Positions 42,539 through 51,563 of a stretch of DNA of 64,000 bases are shown piece after piece; position 1 is the stretch's first letter, and each line of letters begins with the position of its first letter. Source of the DNA: Geosporobacter ferrireducens (GTDB lineage: Bacteria > Bacillota > Clostridia > Peptostreptococcales > Thermotaleaceae); assembly GCF_001750685.1 (NCBI RefSeq), contig NZ_CP017269.1, positions 5,249,416 through 5,313,415 on the forward strand, written 5' to 3'. Position numbers and translations under genes: made by a program. The notes under the pieces were generated by a model that did not search any database, was not told the origin of the DNA, and was given only the letters and a program-made list of their open reading frames with translations.

Positions 42539-43318
42539 GTGTTTACAGAAGAGCGGCATAAAAAAATTTTGGGGATGATTAGGGAAAATGAACGGGTGGA
42601 AGTCCTTTCATTAAGTGAATTATTCCAAGTATCTCAAGATACCATACGCAGAGATTTGCGCATTATGGAGAAGAAAGGGCTAATATCCAGAACCCATGGC
42701 GGTGCTATTTTACCCAATAAAGCAGCAGCCTTTGCATCTTATACCACAAGAACAATGCTGCACAAAAAGGAAAAATGTGAAATCACCCGATTAGCGGCTG
42801 CATTTATTGAGGATGGTGATGCCATATTGCTAGATGGCTCTACTACAGTATCCGGATTGGTACCATTTTTATTCGAATTCAAAAATCTTACGGTTATTAC
42901 AAATTCCATCAACATTGCCCATGATATTATGCAAACACCCGGAAATATGAAGCTGTTTGTTGTCGGCGGCCTGGTGCACCAGCCAAGCTCCAATGCTGTA
43001 AGTTATGACACTATACAGGCTATTCAAAAACTATATGTGGACAAAGCCTTTATCGGTGCATGTACTTTATCGCCTACAAAGGGCATCGGAACCGATTTAA
43101 TTGAGGAAGCTCCTGTCAAGGAGGCCATGATTAAAGCGGCCAGAAAAGTCTTTTTCATGGCAGACAACAGTAAGTTCTCGGAAGAATCCTTGATTACAGT
43201 GGCTCCTGTTGAATCCAATCACATTATACTCACTGACTCTGGGTTTACTCCTGATATGATGCATAAGTTCCAGCCTTTATTGGAAAAAGGATTAAAAATC
43301 TATGCAGGCAAAGGTTAA
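42539..43318 (+). CDS. DeoR-family transcriptional regulator
   Basis: 259 residues, the standard DeoR length. N-terminal HTH (VEVLSLSELFQVSQDTIRRD, then LRIMEKKGLISRTHGGA, the family signature). The C-terminal sugar-phosphate-sensing domain has ILLDGSTTVSGL, NSINIAHDI and DNSKFSEESL. GTG start after CAAGGAGG. Such repressors usually respond to phosphosugars; no sugar operon is adjacent, so its target is unknown. Confidence 0.9.
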   Translation: MFTEERHKKILGMIRENERVEVLSLSELFQVSQDTIRRDLRIMEKKGLISRTHGGAILPNKAAAFASYTTRTMLHKKEKCEITRLAAAFIEDGDAILLDGSTTVSGLVPFLFEFKNLTVITNSINIAHDIMQTPGNMKLFVVGGLVHQPSSNAVSYDTIQAIQKLYVDKAFIGACTLSPTKGIGTDLIEEAPVKEAMIKAARKVFFMADNSKFSEESLITVAPVESNHIILTDSGFTPDMMHKFQPLLEKGLKIYAGKG

Positions 43319-43473
43319 TATAGAATTCGCCAATAACAGGGGACTGTTCTGTAACAGGATCGGTTAGCATTTATGGGCACTGTGGAAGTACCTTTGGAAG
43401 AAAGGTAAGAAAGCGCTGATGATTTAAACATTAACAGCCATTCCTTTTATTGACTATGTATTCAGATATAAAT

Positions 43474-43514
43474 AAAAAAATTACTACAGAAAGGAATTCC
43501 CTGTAGTAATTTTT
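43474..43514. terminator. bidirectional terminator
   Basis: AAAAAATTACTACAG ... CTGTAGTAATTTTT, between the convergent DeoR and cupin genes. The rest of 43319-43596 has no gene. Confidence 0.75.
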
Positions 43515-43596
43515 ACATTAACAATATTTTGTCCAATAAAGGTTGCACAAATTTGTAGACATTTTCAAATCACTTAAAAAATAAACCTTTTGATAT

Positions 43597-44169
43597 TTAG
43601 TGGTTGTGATGCCCTTCAGCAGTTTCTGCAATTGCTTTGGTTTCGTGAACTGTACCATGCGGATGCTGCGGCGGCGCATAAATAGAGTATAATTTAAGTG
43701 GTTTACAGCCTGTATTGATTAGATTGTGCCATTTTCCGGCAGGTATAATGATCGCAAAGTCATCGTAGACTTTTTCCTGAAAATCCAGCCTATCTTTTCT
43801 ATCACCCATTTTAACAAGTCCCTGGCCTTCTTCAATACGTATAAATTGATCCAGGTTGGGATGAATCTCTAAACCTATGTCTTCCCCAACGTTGATACTC
43901 ATCAAGGTAAGTTGCAAATGGCTTCCTGTCCATAAAGCAGTACGAAAAGTATTGTTTTGTTTAGTCGCTTCTTCTATATTAACTACAAAGGGTTTTGGTC
44001 CATAATCCTTTGGTTTCGTAAAGGGTTTAGAAAAATCTGAGTTATGCATTGGTGTGTTAACCCAGTAAGGATATGGATAGGTTCTATACATATTGTGTAA
44101 GTGATACATTGGTGTGTTCATACAGTAAGGGTATGGATATGGTTCATAAACAGTATACATATTACTCAT
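43597..44169 (-). CDS. cupin-domain protein with aromatic N-terminal repeats (coat-like)
   Basis: 190 residues. Residues 1-45 contain two copies of a Tyr/Pro-rich unit (YPYPYCMNTPM and YPYPYWVNTPM, about 21 residues apart). Residues 60-175 form a single cupin: metal-binding HPNLDQFIRIEEGQG (GxEIHxxxDQ..) and IIPAGKWHNLINTG. The tail is His-rich (GHHNH). Tyr-rich low-complexity regions plus a cupin recall spore-coat-associated proteins of Clostridia, but this is inference. The Tyr-rich repeats could allow oxidative cross-linking. Preceded by GAAAGGAATG on the minus strand. Confidence 0.75.
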   Translation of the reverse strand: MSNMYTVYEPYPYPYCMNTPMYHLHNMYRTYPYPYWVNTPMHNSDFSKPFTKPKDYGPKPFVVNIEEATKQNNTFRTALWTGSHLQLTLMSINVGEDIGLEIHPNLDQFIRIEEGQGLVKMGDRKDRLDFQEKVYDDFAIIIPAGKWHNLINTGCKPLKLYSIYAPPQHPHGTVHETKAIAETAEGHHNH

Positions 44170-44463
44170 TCCTTTCGCAGACTTATAATATCATATGTGC
44201 TATATTTAGAGATGGATCCTTTCATTTATAGAAATGTTATGTTGCTGGGGGCATTATGGCTTTTTATATCAAATGATAATAATTGCAGCAAAAGAAGGAT
44301 CGTGGAACTCCATTGACATTCGTAGGGAGATATGTAATAATGGTTACTAAATAAATATTAGTACCTTTAAATCAGTCCAGAGAGGCTGGCAAGGTGTACG
44401 GATTATATGACTACAATAGGAGCGCTAATGATATCTATGATTGAATACTCTATTATGTCATAT

Positions 44464-44505
44464 AAAAAAGGCTTCTTGTCAGTTTATTGACAAGAAGCCT
44501 TTTTT
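44464..44505 (+). terminator. terminator/attenuator hairpin upstream of codB
   Basis: AAAAAAGGCTTCTTGTC-agtttatt-GACAAGAAGCCTTTTTT. The 17-bp stem ends 44 bp before the codB start, with no gene ending upstream on the plus strand, so it may work as a leader attenuator. The rest of 44170-44548 shows no gene. Confidence 0.65.
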
Positions 44506-44548
44506 GCTTATAGGTACTAATAAATAAGAAAACATAGGAGGATTTAAA

Positions 44549-45811
44549 ATGACTAATCAAACTCACGATCATGACTTTTCTTTGCAAGCAGTACCTAAGG
44601 ATTATAGAAAAGGATTTTTATCTATGCTGGCAGTTATGCTTGGATTCACCTTTTTTTCAGCCAGTATGTGGACCGGGGGAACATTGGGAACGGGTTTACA
44701 TATTAAAGACTTTATTATAACAGTACTGCTAGGAAATCTAATTCTAGGGGTGTATGCAAGCTTATTGGCATATGCTGCTTCTAAGACCGGCCTTTCAACT
44801 CACCTGCTTGCCAGATATGCTTTTGGAGAAAAAGGTTCTTACTTAGCATCCGGAATACTGGGAATTACCCAGGTAGGTTGGTTCGGGGTAGGAGTAGCAA
44901 TGTTTGCAATTCCGGTTCAAAAAATCACAGGAATAAACGTATATACATTAATCTTTGTTTCTGGGATACTAATGACATCGACTGCTTATTTTGGAATCAA
45001 AACATTAACCATCTTGAGTATTATTGCGGTACCCTCTATATCAATCCTAGGAGGATTTTCAGTGCTAAAGGCGGTTGAAACCGTAGGCGGAATTTCAGGA
45101 TTACTGGCCATAGAACCTAAAGAAACAATTGCATTAGGCACTGCGCTAACGATGTGTGTAGGTTCCTTTATCAGCGGGGGAACTTTAACTCCTGATTTTG
45201 CAAGATTTTCCAAGAACAAAAAAATAAGCGTATGCACTACGCTAATTGCGTTCTTTATTGGAAATTCCCTAATGTTTATATTTGGAGCAGTAGGTGCTGC
45301 CGTAACAGGACAGGCGGATATTTCAGAAGTAATGTTTCTGCAAGGGTTAATTCTTCCAGCTATTATTATATTAGGCTTTAACATATGGACGACCAATGAC
45401 AATGCTCTTTATGCCTCCGGGTTAGGGTTTTCTAATATAACAAAGCTCCCCAAAAACAAGCTCGTAATTTTCAACGGTATCATAGGGACTGCAGGCGCAA
45501 TGTTTTTATATAATAACTTTGTCGGATGGTTAAATTTCTTAAGTTCCTTTATACCAGCCATAGGTGGGATTATTATTGCAGACTACTACTTAATCAACAA
45601 GGGTGAATATGAGGATATTAAAGAAAAAAGTTTTGAAAGCATTAACTATAAGGCAATTGCCACATGGGTGATTGGGGTAGTAGCAGCCAGGTTTCTGCCG
45701 GGTATTGCTCCATTAAATGCGGTGCTAACATCATTGGCATGCTATGTATTGCTTCATAAATTGACACCAGCAGCCGCAGACAAGAAAAAGGATGTGAGTA
45801 TAAATGCATAA
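44549..45811 (+). CDS. codB: cytosine permease
   Basis: 420 residues, 12 hydrophobic segments of the NCS1 family. It opens with DYRKGFLSMLAVMLGFTFFS and SMWTGGTLGTGL (the NCS1 substrate region), then TQVGWFGVGVAMFA and NIWTTNDNALYASGLGFSN. Imports cytosine (or a related base). AGGAGG ribosome binding site. It overlaps the deaminase gene by 8 bp, giving a coupled salvage operon. Confidence 0.9.
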   Translation: MTNQTHDHDFSLQAVPKDYRKGFLSMLAVMLGFTFFSASMWTGGTLGTGLHIKDFIITVLLGNLILGVYASLLAYAASKTGLSTHLLARYAFGEKGSYLASGILGITQVGWFGVGVAMFAIPVQKITGINVYTLIFVSGILMTSTAYFGIKTLTILSIIAVPSISILGGFSVLKAVETVGGISGLLAIEPKETIALGTALTMCVGSFISGGTLTPDFARFSKNKKISVCTTLIAFFIGNSLMFIFGAVGAAVTGQADISEVMFLQGLILPAIIILGFNIWTTNDNALYASGLGFSNITKLPKNKLVIFNGIIGTAGAMFLYNNFVGWLNFLSSFIPAIGGIIIADYYLINKGEYEDIKEKSFESINYKAIATWVIGVVAARFLPGIAPLNAVLTSLACYVLLHKLTPAAADKKKDVSINA

Positions 45812-47087
45812 GAACGATACTATATTAATCAAAAATGCAAGACTTAGGAATGCAGAAAATCTAACAAATATTTTGATAGAAGAGGGTATGATTGCAGAAA
45901 TAGGTGAAGCAACTAGTAAAGCATCAGTAGAAATAATTGATGCTAAGGGGAATTTAGTAATACCACCCTTTGTAGAACCTCACATTCATTTGGATACTAC
46001 CCTGACAGCAGGGGAACCTAGCTGGAATGAAAGCGGAACATTGTTTGAAGGAATTGAGAGATGGGGAGAAAGAAAGGCTTTATTGACCAGGGAAGACGTA
46101 AAAAAAAGAGCCAAGGAAACGATCCAGTGGCAGATTGCCAATGGAATTCAATATATACGTACCCATGTTGATGTAACTGACAATAATCTGATTGCACTTA
46201 AGGCAATGCTTGAATTAAGGGATGAATTAAGAGATTATGTTACATTGCAAATAGTAGCCTTTCCTCAAGAGGGAATTCTTTCATATCCTCAAGGATATGA
46301 GCTTTTAGAGGAAGCTGTAAAGCTAGGGGCAGATGTGATTGGAGCTATTCCCCACTATGAATTTACTAGGGAATATGGAGTAGAATCTATAGAAAAAGCT
46401 TTCAGGCTTGCAGAAAAATATCAAAGGCTAATAGATGTTCATTGTGATGAGATTGATGATGAACAATCCAGGTTTATTGAAGTAGTGGCAGCCAAGGCCC
46501 ATGCGTACAGCATAGGTCATCGGGTTACGGCAAGCCATACAACTGCAATGCATTCTTATAATAATGCCTATACGTATAAACTTTTTAGATTACTGAAGCT
46601 TTCGGGAATTAATTTCGTGGCCAATCCTTTGGTAAACATCCATCTACAGGGTAGATTTGATACCCATCCGAAACGAAGGGGAATCACACGGGTTAAAGAA
46701 TTGCTTGAAGCAGGCATCAATGTTTGTTTTGGCCATGATGATATATTTGATCCTTGGTATCCTTTGGGCACAGGAAATATGCTTCAAGTGCTGCACATGG
46801 GGCTGCATGTATGTCAACTGATGGGCTATAGTCAAATTAACGAATCCATAGATTTACTGACGCATAATAGTGCTAGGACGTTAAACATAGAGAGTGAGTA
46901 TGGCCTAGAAATAGGCAAGCCAGGAAATCTAATTATTTTACCGGCAGAGAGTCCATATGATGCAATAAGGCGACAGGTACCTGTTTTGTATTCTATTAGA
47001 AAAGGCAGAGTGTTGTCTAGGACGGCTCCCAGTAAAACAGAAATATTCATAGGGCATCAGGAAGAAGTAAATTTCAAAAGATCCTAA
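45804..47087 (+). CDS. codA: cytosine deaminase
   Basis: 427 residues, amidohydrolase family. Metal ligands and active-site segments in order: FVEPHIHLDTT (HxH), RTHVDVTDNN, DVHCDEIDDEQSRF (His and catalytic Glu), SHTTAMHSYN, and FGHDDIFDPWYPLG (Asp), all characteristic of CodA. Converts cytosine to uracil plus ammonia in the cytoplasm. Translationally coupled to codB. Confidence 0.93.
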   Translation: MHKNDTILIKNARLRNAENLTNILIEEGMIAEIGEATSKASVEIIDAKGNLVIPPFVEPHIHLDTTLTAGEPSWNESGTLFEGIERWGERKALLTREDVKKRAKETIQWQIANGIQYIRTHVDVTDNNLIALKAMLELRDELRDYVTLQIVAFPQEGILSYPQGYELLEEAVKLGADVIGAIPHYEFTREYGVESIEKAFRLAEKYQRLIDVHCDEIDDEQSRFIEVVAAKAHAYSIGHRVTASHTTAMHSYNNAYTYKLFRLLKLSGINFVANPLVNIHLQGRFDTHPKRRGITRVKELLEAGINVCFGHDDIFDPWYPLGTGNMLQVLHMGLHVCQLMGYSQINESIDLLTHNSARTLNIESEYGLEIGKPGNLIILPAESPYDAIRRQVPVLYSIRKGRVLSRTAPSKTEIFIGHQEEVNFKRS

Positions 47088-47142
47088 TGATGAATGTATA
47101 ATAGGTTTCGGAATTTCTATTAGAAAATTGTAAAAACATATA

Positions 47143-47193
47143 TTGACAAATGATTATCAAAAGTATATAGTTAAAATATACCAAATAAGTATA
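47143..47193 (+). promoter_or_regulatory. sigma-A promoter and Rrf2 operator 1
   Basis: TTGACA (47143-47148), 17 nt, TATAGT (47166-47171), then the palindrome TATACCAAATAAGTATA (47177-47193), which lies over the expected transcription start and 13 nt before the Rrf2 ATG. The same palindrome precedes cooS, so autoregulation is likely. Confidence 0.75.
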
Positions 47194-47206
47194 CTTTGAG
47201 GTGAAT

Positions 47207-47623
47207 ATGAGACTGACTCAAGAAGCAGATTATGCATTGAGGGTAGTACTTTATCTATGCAAATTAGGTATGGAGGAGAAGACGGAGGCTAAAACTATTG
47301 CTAGGCATGAAAATATTCCTGTTCGTTTTTTATTGAAGCTACTAAGGAAGTTGGTACATGCAAACATTGTAAAGTCTTTTAGAGGCGTAGGTGGTGGATA
47401 TACGATAGCCCACGAATCACAGAGTATTACTTTAAAACAAGTGATTGAAGCTATAGAGGGAACTATTTACGTCAATAGGTGTCTATATGACAGCGCTTAT
47501 TGTAACCTAAACAGAACCAATACCTGTGATGTTCATAAAGCGCTGGATAAAGTTCAAAAAAATCTTATATCAGAATTAGAAAGTATTACCTTCAAAAAAA
47601 TTATGGAACAAGATATTGAGTGA
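47207..47623 (+). CDS. Rrf2-family regulator (probable Fe-S sensor)
   Basis: 138 residues. The winged helix starts RLTQEADYALRVVLYLCK and has the recognition helix ENIPVRFLLKLLRKLVHANI plus the wing FRGVGGGYTIA. Three cysteines in CLYDSAYCNLNRTNTC match the Fe-S-cluster-binding loop of IscR/NsrR-type members. It is therefore likely to sense cluster state, oxygen, NO or a redox signal. ATG 47207 is preferred; GTG 47201 overlaps the ribosome binding site. Adjacent to the CO-dehydrogenase operon it probably controls. Confidence 0.9.
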   Translation: MRLTQEADYALRVVLYLCKLGMEEKTEAKTIARHENIPVRFLLKLLRKLVHANIVKSFRGVGGGYTIAHESQSITLKQVIEAIEGTIYVNRCLYDSAYCNLNRTNTCDVHKALDKVQKNLISELESITFKKIMEQDIE

Positions 47624-47624
47624 C

Positions 47625-47657
47625 AAATTTATCGGGAATAGCATTCCCGATAAATTT
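47625..47657. terminator. 15-bp perfect hairpin between the Rrf2 gene and cooS
   Basis: AAATTTATCGGGAAT-agc-ATTCCCGATAAATTT, 15 bp perfect around a 3-nt loop, starting 1 bp after the regulator stop. It separates the regulator transcript from the cooS promoter region. Confidence 0.65.
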
Positions 47658-47668
47658 AAAAATAAAAG

Positions 47669-47685
47669 TATACCAAAATAGTATA
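47669..47685 (+). promoter_or_regulatory. Rrf2 operator 2, upstream of cooS
   Basis: TATACCAAAATAGTATA has the same TATAC-N7-GTATA architecture as operator 1 and lies 19 bp before the cooS start. Confidence 0.75.
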
Positions 47686-47704
47686 GTTTAAAGGGGGTAA
47701 TTTT

Positions 47705-49588
47705 ATGACAATTACAAAACATTGCATGACCTGTCAAACTGCAGATAGGATTCTAGGGGATTTTATTGGAACTATGGCCTATGAAACCTCCCATCACAGA
47801 GTAGAGAAACAGAAACTTAAATGCGGGTTTGGCCAACAGGGTGTCTGTTGCAGATTATGCTCTAATGGTCCCTGCAGAATTACACCAGAAAGCCAGAAAG
47901 GAGTTTGTGGTGCCGATGCAGATACAATCGTCGCAAGAAATTTTTTAAGGGCTGTTTCTGCAGGATCAGGCTGCTATATTCATATTATTGAAAACGCTGC
48001 CAGAAATCTAAAGAATATTGGAGAAAAGAAACTTCCAATTAAAAGTATTCAAACGCTAAATAGATTGGCAGATATTTTTCATATTAAAGAGGAAGATCCC
48101 CATAAGATTGCTTATCAAATTGGGGAGGCTGTACTGAAAGATCTTTATAAACCCAGCTATGAAAAAATGGAATTAATAAAAGATCTAGCTTATGGCCCTC
48201 GGCTGGAAGCTTGGGAAAAATTAAATATTTTACCTGGAGGCGCTAAGTCGGAAGTATTTGATGGTGTAGTGAAGACCTCCACCAACTTAAATAGTGATCC
48301 TGTAAATATGTTGTTGCACTGTCTAAGGCTAGGAATCTCTACAGGTATCTATGGATTAACCTTAACAAATTTATTAAATGATGTAATGTTAGGGGAACCT
48401 TTATTGAGGAAAGTAGCTGTCGGTTTAAGGGTTATCGATGAGGATTATATTAATATTATGGCTACAGGACATCAGCATTCTCTATTTGCTATCTTAGAAG
48501 AACGCTTGGCAGAGGCAGATGTTATTTCGAAAGCTATGGAGGCAGGTGCAAAGGGGATTCGTTTAATCGGATGTACCTGTGTTGGTCAAGATATGCAACT
48601 TCGTGGAGAACATAACAAAAAGGTTTTCTCAGGTCATGCAGGTAACAACTTTATTAGTGAATCTGTTATAACGACGGGTGCCATTGACCTTATTGTGTCT
48701 GAGTTTAACTGCAGTCTTCCAGGCATTGAACCATTAGCAAATGAATTTATGGTTAAAATGTATTGTCTGGATGATATGGCGAAGAAAGTAAATGCTGAAA
48801 TGCTGCCTTATGATTTTGAGGATGATCGCGACATCTGCGAACAAATTATAAAAGCGTCTATCGCAAGCTATAAAGAAAGAAGAAAAAATGTAACCATCCA
48901 TATACCAAGAAATCACGGTGATGATGATGTACTTACAGGTATTAGTGAAGTTTCTTTAAAGAACTTCTTAGGAGGGAATTGGAAACCATTAATTGATTTA
49001 ATTGTTGCAGGTAAAATAAAGGGGATTGCGGGAATTGTAGGATGTTCTAACCTTACAGCAAAGGGACATGACGTGTTTACAGTGGAATTAACCAAAGAAC
49101 TTATTAAAAGGGATATTATCGTATTATCAGCAGGATGTTCCAGTGGAGGGTTAGAAAATGTTGGACTAATGTCTCCAAAGGCCTCTGTATTTGCAGGAGA
49201 ACAGTTAAGGGCAGTATGTGAAAGCCTTGGGATTCCACCGGTATTGAATTTTGGTCCATGTTTGGCAATTGGAAGATTAGAACTGGTTGCAGCAGAAATA
49301 GCAGAAACTTTAAATGTAGATTTACCTCAATTGCCCTTAGTTTTATCAGCACCCCAGTGGCTGGAAGAACAAGCATTGGCAGATGGGTCCTTTGGATTAG
49401 CATTGGGATTACCCTTGCACTTGGCAATTCCACCTTTTTCTACAGGCAGCAAGCTAGTTACCCAAGTGCTGACGGAGGATATGAAAAATCTTACCGGGGG
49501 ACAATTGATTTTAGAAGATGACATTATCCTGGCAGCAGATAAGCTGGAACAAATTGTCATTGAAAAAAGAAAAGGCTTAGGTCTTTAA
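47705..49588 (+). CDS. cooS: nickel-dependent carbon-monoxide dehydrogenase catalytic subunit, divergent
   Basis: 627 residues. The D- and B-cluster cysteines are all present (C40, C48, C49, C52, C57 in CGFGQQGVCCRLCSNGPC, and C68). The C-cluster ligands are also kept: His in GHQHS (256/258), C292, C336 (NCSLPG), C447 (VGCSN), C478 (SAGCSS) and C519. The residues around C519 read NFGPCLAIGR instead of the usual HxGSCVDNSR. The histidine relay after the B cluster is mostly lost (SAGSGCYIHIIENAAR), and the lysine corresponding to Lys563 of Carboxydothermus CooS is Gln556 (LEEQALADG). Cytoplasmic homodimer expected. First gene of the operon with a CooF-like and an FAD protein; CO oxidation is probable but not assured. 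Confidence 0.9.
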   Translation: MTITKHCMTCQTADRILGDFIGTMAYETSHHRVEKQKLKCGFGQQGVCCRLCSNGPCRITPESQKGVCGADADTIVARNFLRAVSAGSGCYIHIIENAARNLKNIGEKKLPIKSIQTLNRLADIFHIKEEDPHKIAYQIGEAVLKDLYKPSYEKMELIKDLAYGPRLEAWEKLNILPGGAKSEVFDGVVKTSTNLNSDPVNMLLHCLRLGISTGIYGLTLTNLLNDVMLGEPLLRKVAVGLRVIDEDYINIMATGHQHSLFAILEERLAEADVISKAMEAGAKGIRLIGCTCVGQDMQLRGEHNKKVFSGHAGNNFISESVITTGAIDLIVSEFNCSLPGIEPLANEFMVKMYCLDDMAKKVNAEMLPYDFEDDRDICEQIIKASIASYKERRKNVTIHIPRNHGDDDVLTGISEVSLKNFLGGNWKPLIDLIVAGKIKGIAGIVGCSNLTAKGHDVFTVELTKELIKRDIIVLSAGCSSGGLENVGLMSPKASVFAGEQLRAVCESLGIPPVLNFGPCLAIGRLELVAAEIAETLNVDLPQLPLVLSAPQWLEEQALADGSFGLALGLPLHLAIPPFSTGSKLVTQVLTEDMKNLTGGQLILEDDIILAADKLEQIVIEKRKGLGL

Positions 49589-49607
49589 GGCCAGGGGGGA
49601 TGAGTTT

Positions 49608-50060
49608 ATGCAAAGAATCATGATAGAAAAGGAGAAATGTAATGGCTGTTTGAGTTGTACGTTCGCCTGTATGGTAGAACATAATCCTTATGGAAAGTCC
49701 ATACATGATTTAGACTTGACGAATAAGGAAAATGAAGGACGGCACTTTATTACACTGGATTATAAAAGAAAACCAACACCGATATTTTGCAGGCACTGTG
49801 ATGAACCAGAATGTGTTCTAGCCTGCATGAGCGGTGCAATGGCAAAAGACGATAGCACAGGGCTTGTGTCCTATGATCCTCAACAATGTGCCTCTTGTTT
49901 CATGTGTGTAATGTCCTGTCCCTATGGAGTATTAAAGCCTGATGATGCAAAGGGCGAGTTCGTGATTAAATGTGATTTTTGCGGTGACAGGAGTACACCG
50001 GCTTGTGTGGAAAATTGTCCGAATAAGGCGCTTCATGTGATGGAGGTGAAGTCACAATGA
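49608..50060 (+). CDS. cooF: CooF-like 4Fe-4S electron-transfer protein
   Basis: 150 residues with four cysteine groups: CNGCLSCTFAC, CRHCDEPECVLAC, CASCFMCVMSC and CDFCGDRSTPACVENC, the CooF/HycB/DmsB-type arrangement for up to four 4Fe-4S clusters. It carries electrons from CooS to the FAD/NAD oxidoreductase encoded next. GGGGGGATGAG ribosome binding site; the stop overlaps the next start by 4 bp. Confidence 0.92.
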   Translation: MQRIMIEKEKCNGCLSCTFACMVEHNPYGKSIHDLDLTNKENEGRHFITLDYKRKPTPIFCRHCDEPECVLACMSGAMAKDDSTGLVSYDPQQCASCFMCVMSCPYGVLKPDDAKGEFVIKCDFCGDRSTPACVENCPNKALHVMEVKSQ

Positions 50061-51298
50061 AATATGTAATTATTGGAGCCAGTGCTGCCGGGATTCATGC
50101 AGCAAAAACCCTTAGAAACCTTGATAGAGACGGACAAATTACAGTGGTATCCCAGGATGAAAAAATTATTTCTAGATGTATGCTGCATCATGCTATTTCA
50201 GGCAAGCGCGATGAAAAAGCATTGGCCTTTGTGGAGGAAGACTGGGTTCAAAGGTATAATGTAAAATGGCTAAAGGGTACTACCGTGGCTGAAGTATCCG
50301 TTTCGTCTCAGGAAATCATATTGGATGATGGTAATAGGATTTCATATGACAAGTTGCTAATTGCTTCCGGAGCAGAAGCAATCCTGCCGCCTGTCAGAGG
50401 CCTGAAAGATGGAAACAATATCTTCACCTTGCGAAACCTTAAGGACGTGCGTAAAATTATTTCTGCCATAGATGCAGGTAAATCTGCAGTAGTGATTGGT
50501 GGAGGACTAATCGGTATAGATGCGTCCATGGCTCTGCTTGAAAAAAACATATCGGTAACCATCGTAGAAATGGCCAATAGAATTCTGCCACTTCAATTGG
50601 ACTGCATAGCCTCTCATAGGTATAAGGAACTTCTTGAGGAAAAAGGGGCTGTTGTATGTAAAGGCGTCTCTGTGGTAGAGGTAGAGCGTAGAGAAAAGCG
50701 CAATACCGTAAAATTAAATAATGATACGGCGATACAATGCGATATGATTATTGTTGCAGCAGGGGTCAAACCCAATAAAGCGTTTATAGATTCCGAAGAG
50801 CTTAAAGTAGAAAAGGGAATCCGTGTAAATGAAAAAATGGAAACAACAATTCCCAATATTTATGCCGCTGGAGATGTAACTGGAAAATCGGCCATATGGC
50901 CTGCCGCAGTAAAGCAAGGGATAGTGGCCGCAAGCAATATGGCCGGCGTAGAAAAATACTACGAGGACTATTTTACTGAAAAGAATGCCCTCAATGTTTG
51001 GGGGCTAAAAACCATTTCACTTGGATTAATAGATCCGCCGGATGAAACATATCGTGTGGAAGTTTTTGGGGATACAGATGTATACAAAAAGATTATTCAC
51101 AAAAACAATGTAATTTATGGCCTGATTTTTCAGGGGGATATTTCTAGAATCGGATTTTGGAGTCATCTCATTAAAGAAAAGATTGTAATTGATTTTCCAT
51201 ATGAGGATATATTCTCGTTACAATATGCTGATTTTTATAAAATAGACTCCATTGGAAACTACGTTACATCTATAAATCATAACAAAGTTTTTGTTTAA
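50057..51298 (+). CDS. FAD/NAD(P)-dependent oxidoreductase of the CO-dehydrogenase operon
   Basis: 413 residues. FAD-binding GASAAGIHAAKTL at the N-terminus (Gly replaced by Ala in GxGxxG), C42 in SRCMLHHAIS, ATG-like LLIASGAEAILPP, NAD-binding VVIGGGLIGIDAS (about 152) and FAD-site NIYAAGDVTG. This is the NADH-rubredoxin-reductase/NOX-like fold found with CooS and CooF in other anaerobes, where it links CO oxidation to NAD(P)H. Last gene of the operon; a terminator follows. Confidence 0.88.
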   Translation: MKYVIIGASAAGIHAAKTLRNLDRDGQITVVSQDEKIISRCMLHHAISGKRDEKALAFVEEDWVQRYNVKWLKGTTVAEVSVSSQEIILDDGNRISYDKLLIASGAEAILPPVRGLKDGNNIFTLRNLKDVRKIISAIDAGKSAVVIGGGLIGIDASMALLEKNISVTIVEMANRILPLQLDCIASHRYKELLEEKGAVVCKGVSVVEVERREKRNTVKLNNDTAIQCDMIIVAAGVKPNKAFIDSEELKVEKGIRVNEKMETTIPNIYAAGDVTGKSAIWPAAVKQGIVAASNMAGVEKYYEDYFTEKNALNVWGLKTISLGLIDPPDETYRVEVFGDTDVYKKIIHKNNVIYGLIFQGDISRIGFWSHLIKEKIVIDFPYEDIFSLQYADFYKIDSIGNYVTSINHNKVFV

Positions 51299-51308
51299 TA
51301 GTATATTG

Positions 51309-51345
51309 ATCAGCACCGATGGTTTAGCCGTCGGTGCTGATTTTT
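51309..51345 (+). terminator. rho-independent terminator
   Basis: ATCAGCACCGA-tggtttagccg-TCGGTGCTGATTTTT, just after the oxidoreductase. Confidence 0.88.
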
Positions 51346-51563
51346 CATATAATAGGTCTATGAAAATGACTAAACTTTCATAATAGACAGTGAGTTTACA
51401 GAAGAAATTACTAAATTTAAGCATTAAATGAGATCGATCTATGTTATGATAAATTTAAATCACTATACTTATATATAGGACTTATCCTCTGAAAATATCT
51501 TCTGTTCATTCTGGAATTCTTGTTGAAAATAAACCTCCACTATTTTGAAGGGAGAAGAAGGAA

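Noticed and set aside
47705..51298. Acetyl-CoA synthase (Wood-Ljungdahl) operon
   Set aside because: Only CooS, CooF and an FAD/NAD oxidoreductase are present; no AcsB, AcsC/D, AcsE or CooC follows.
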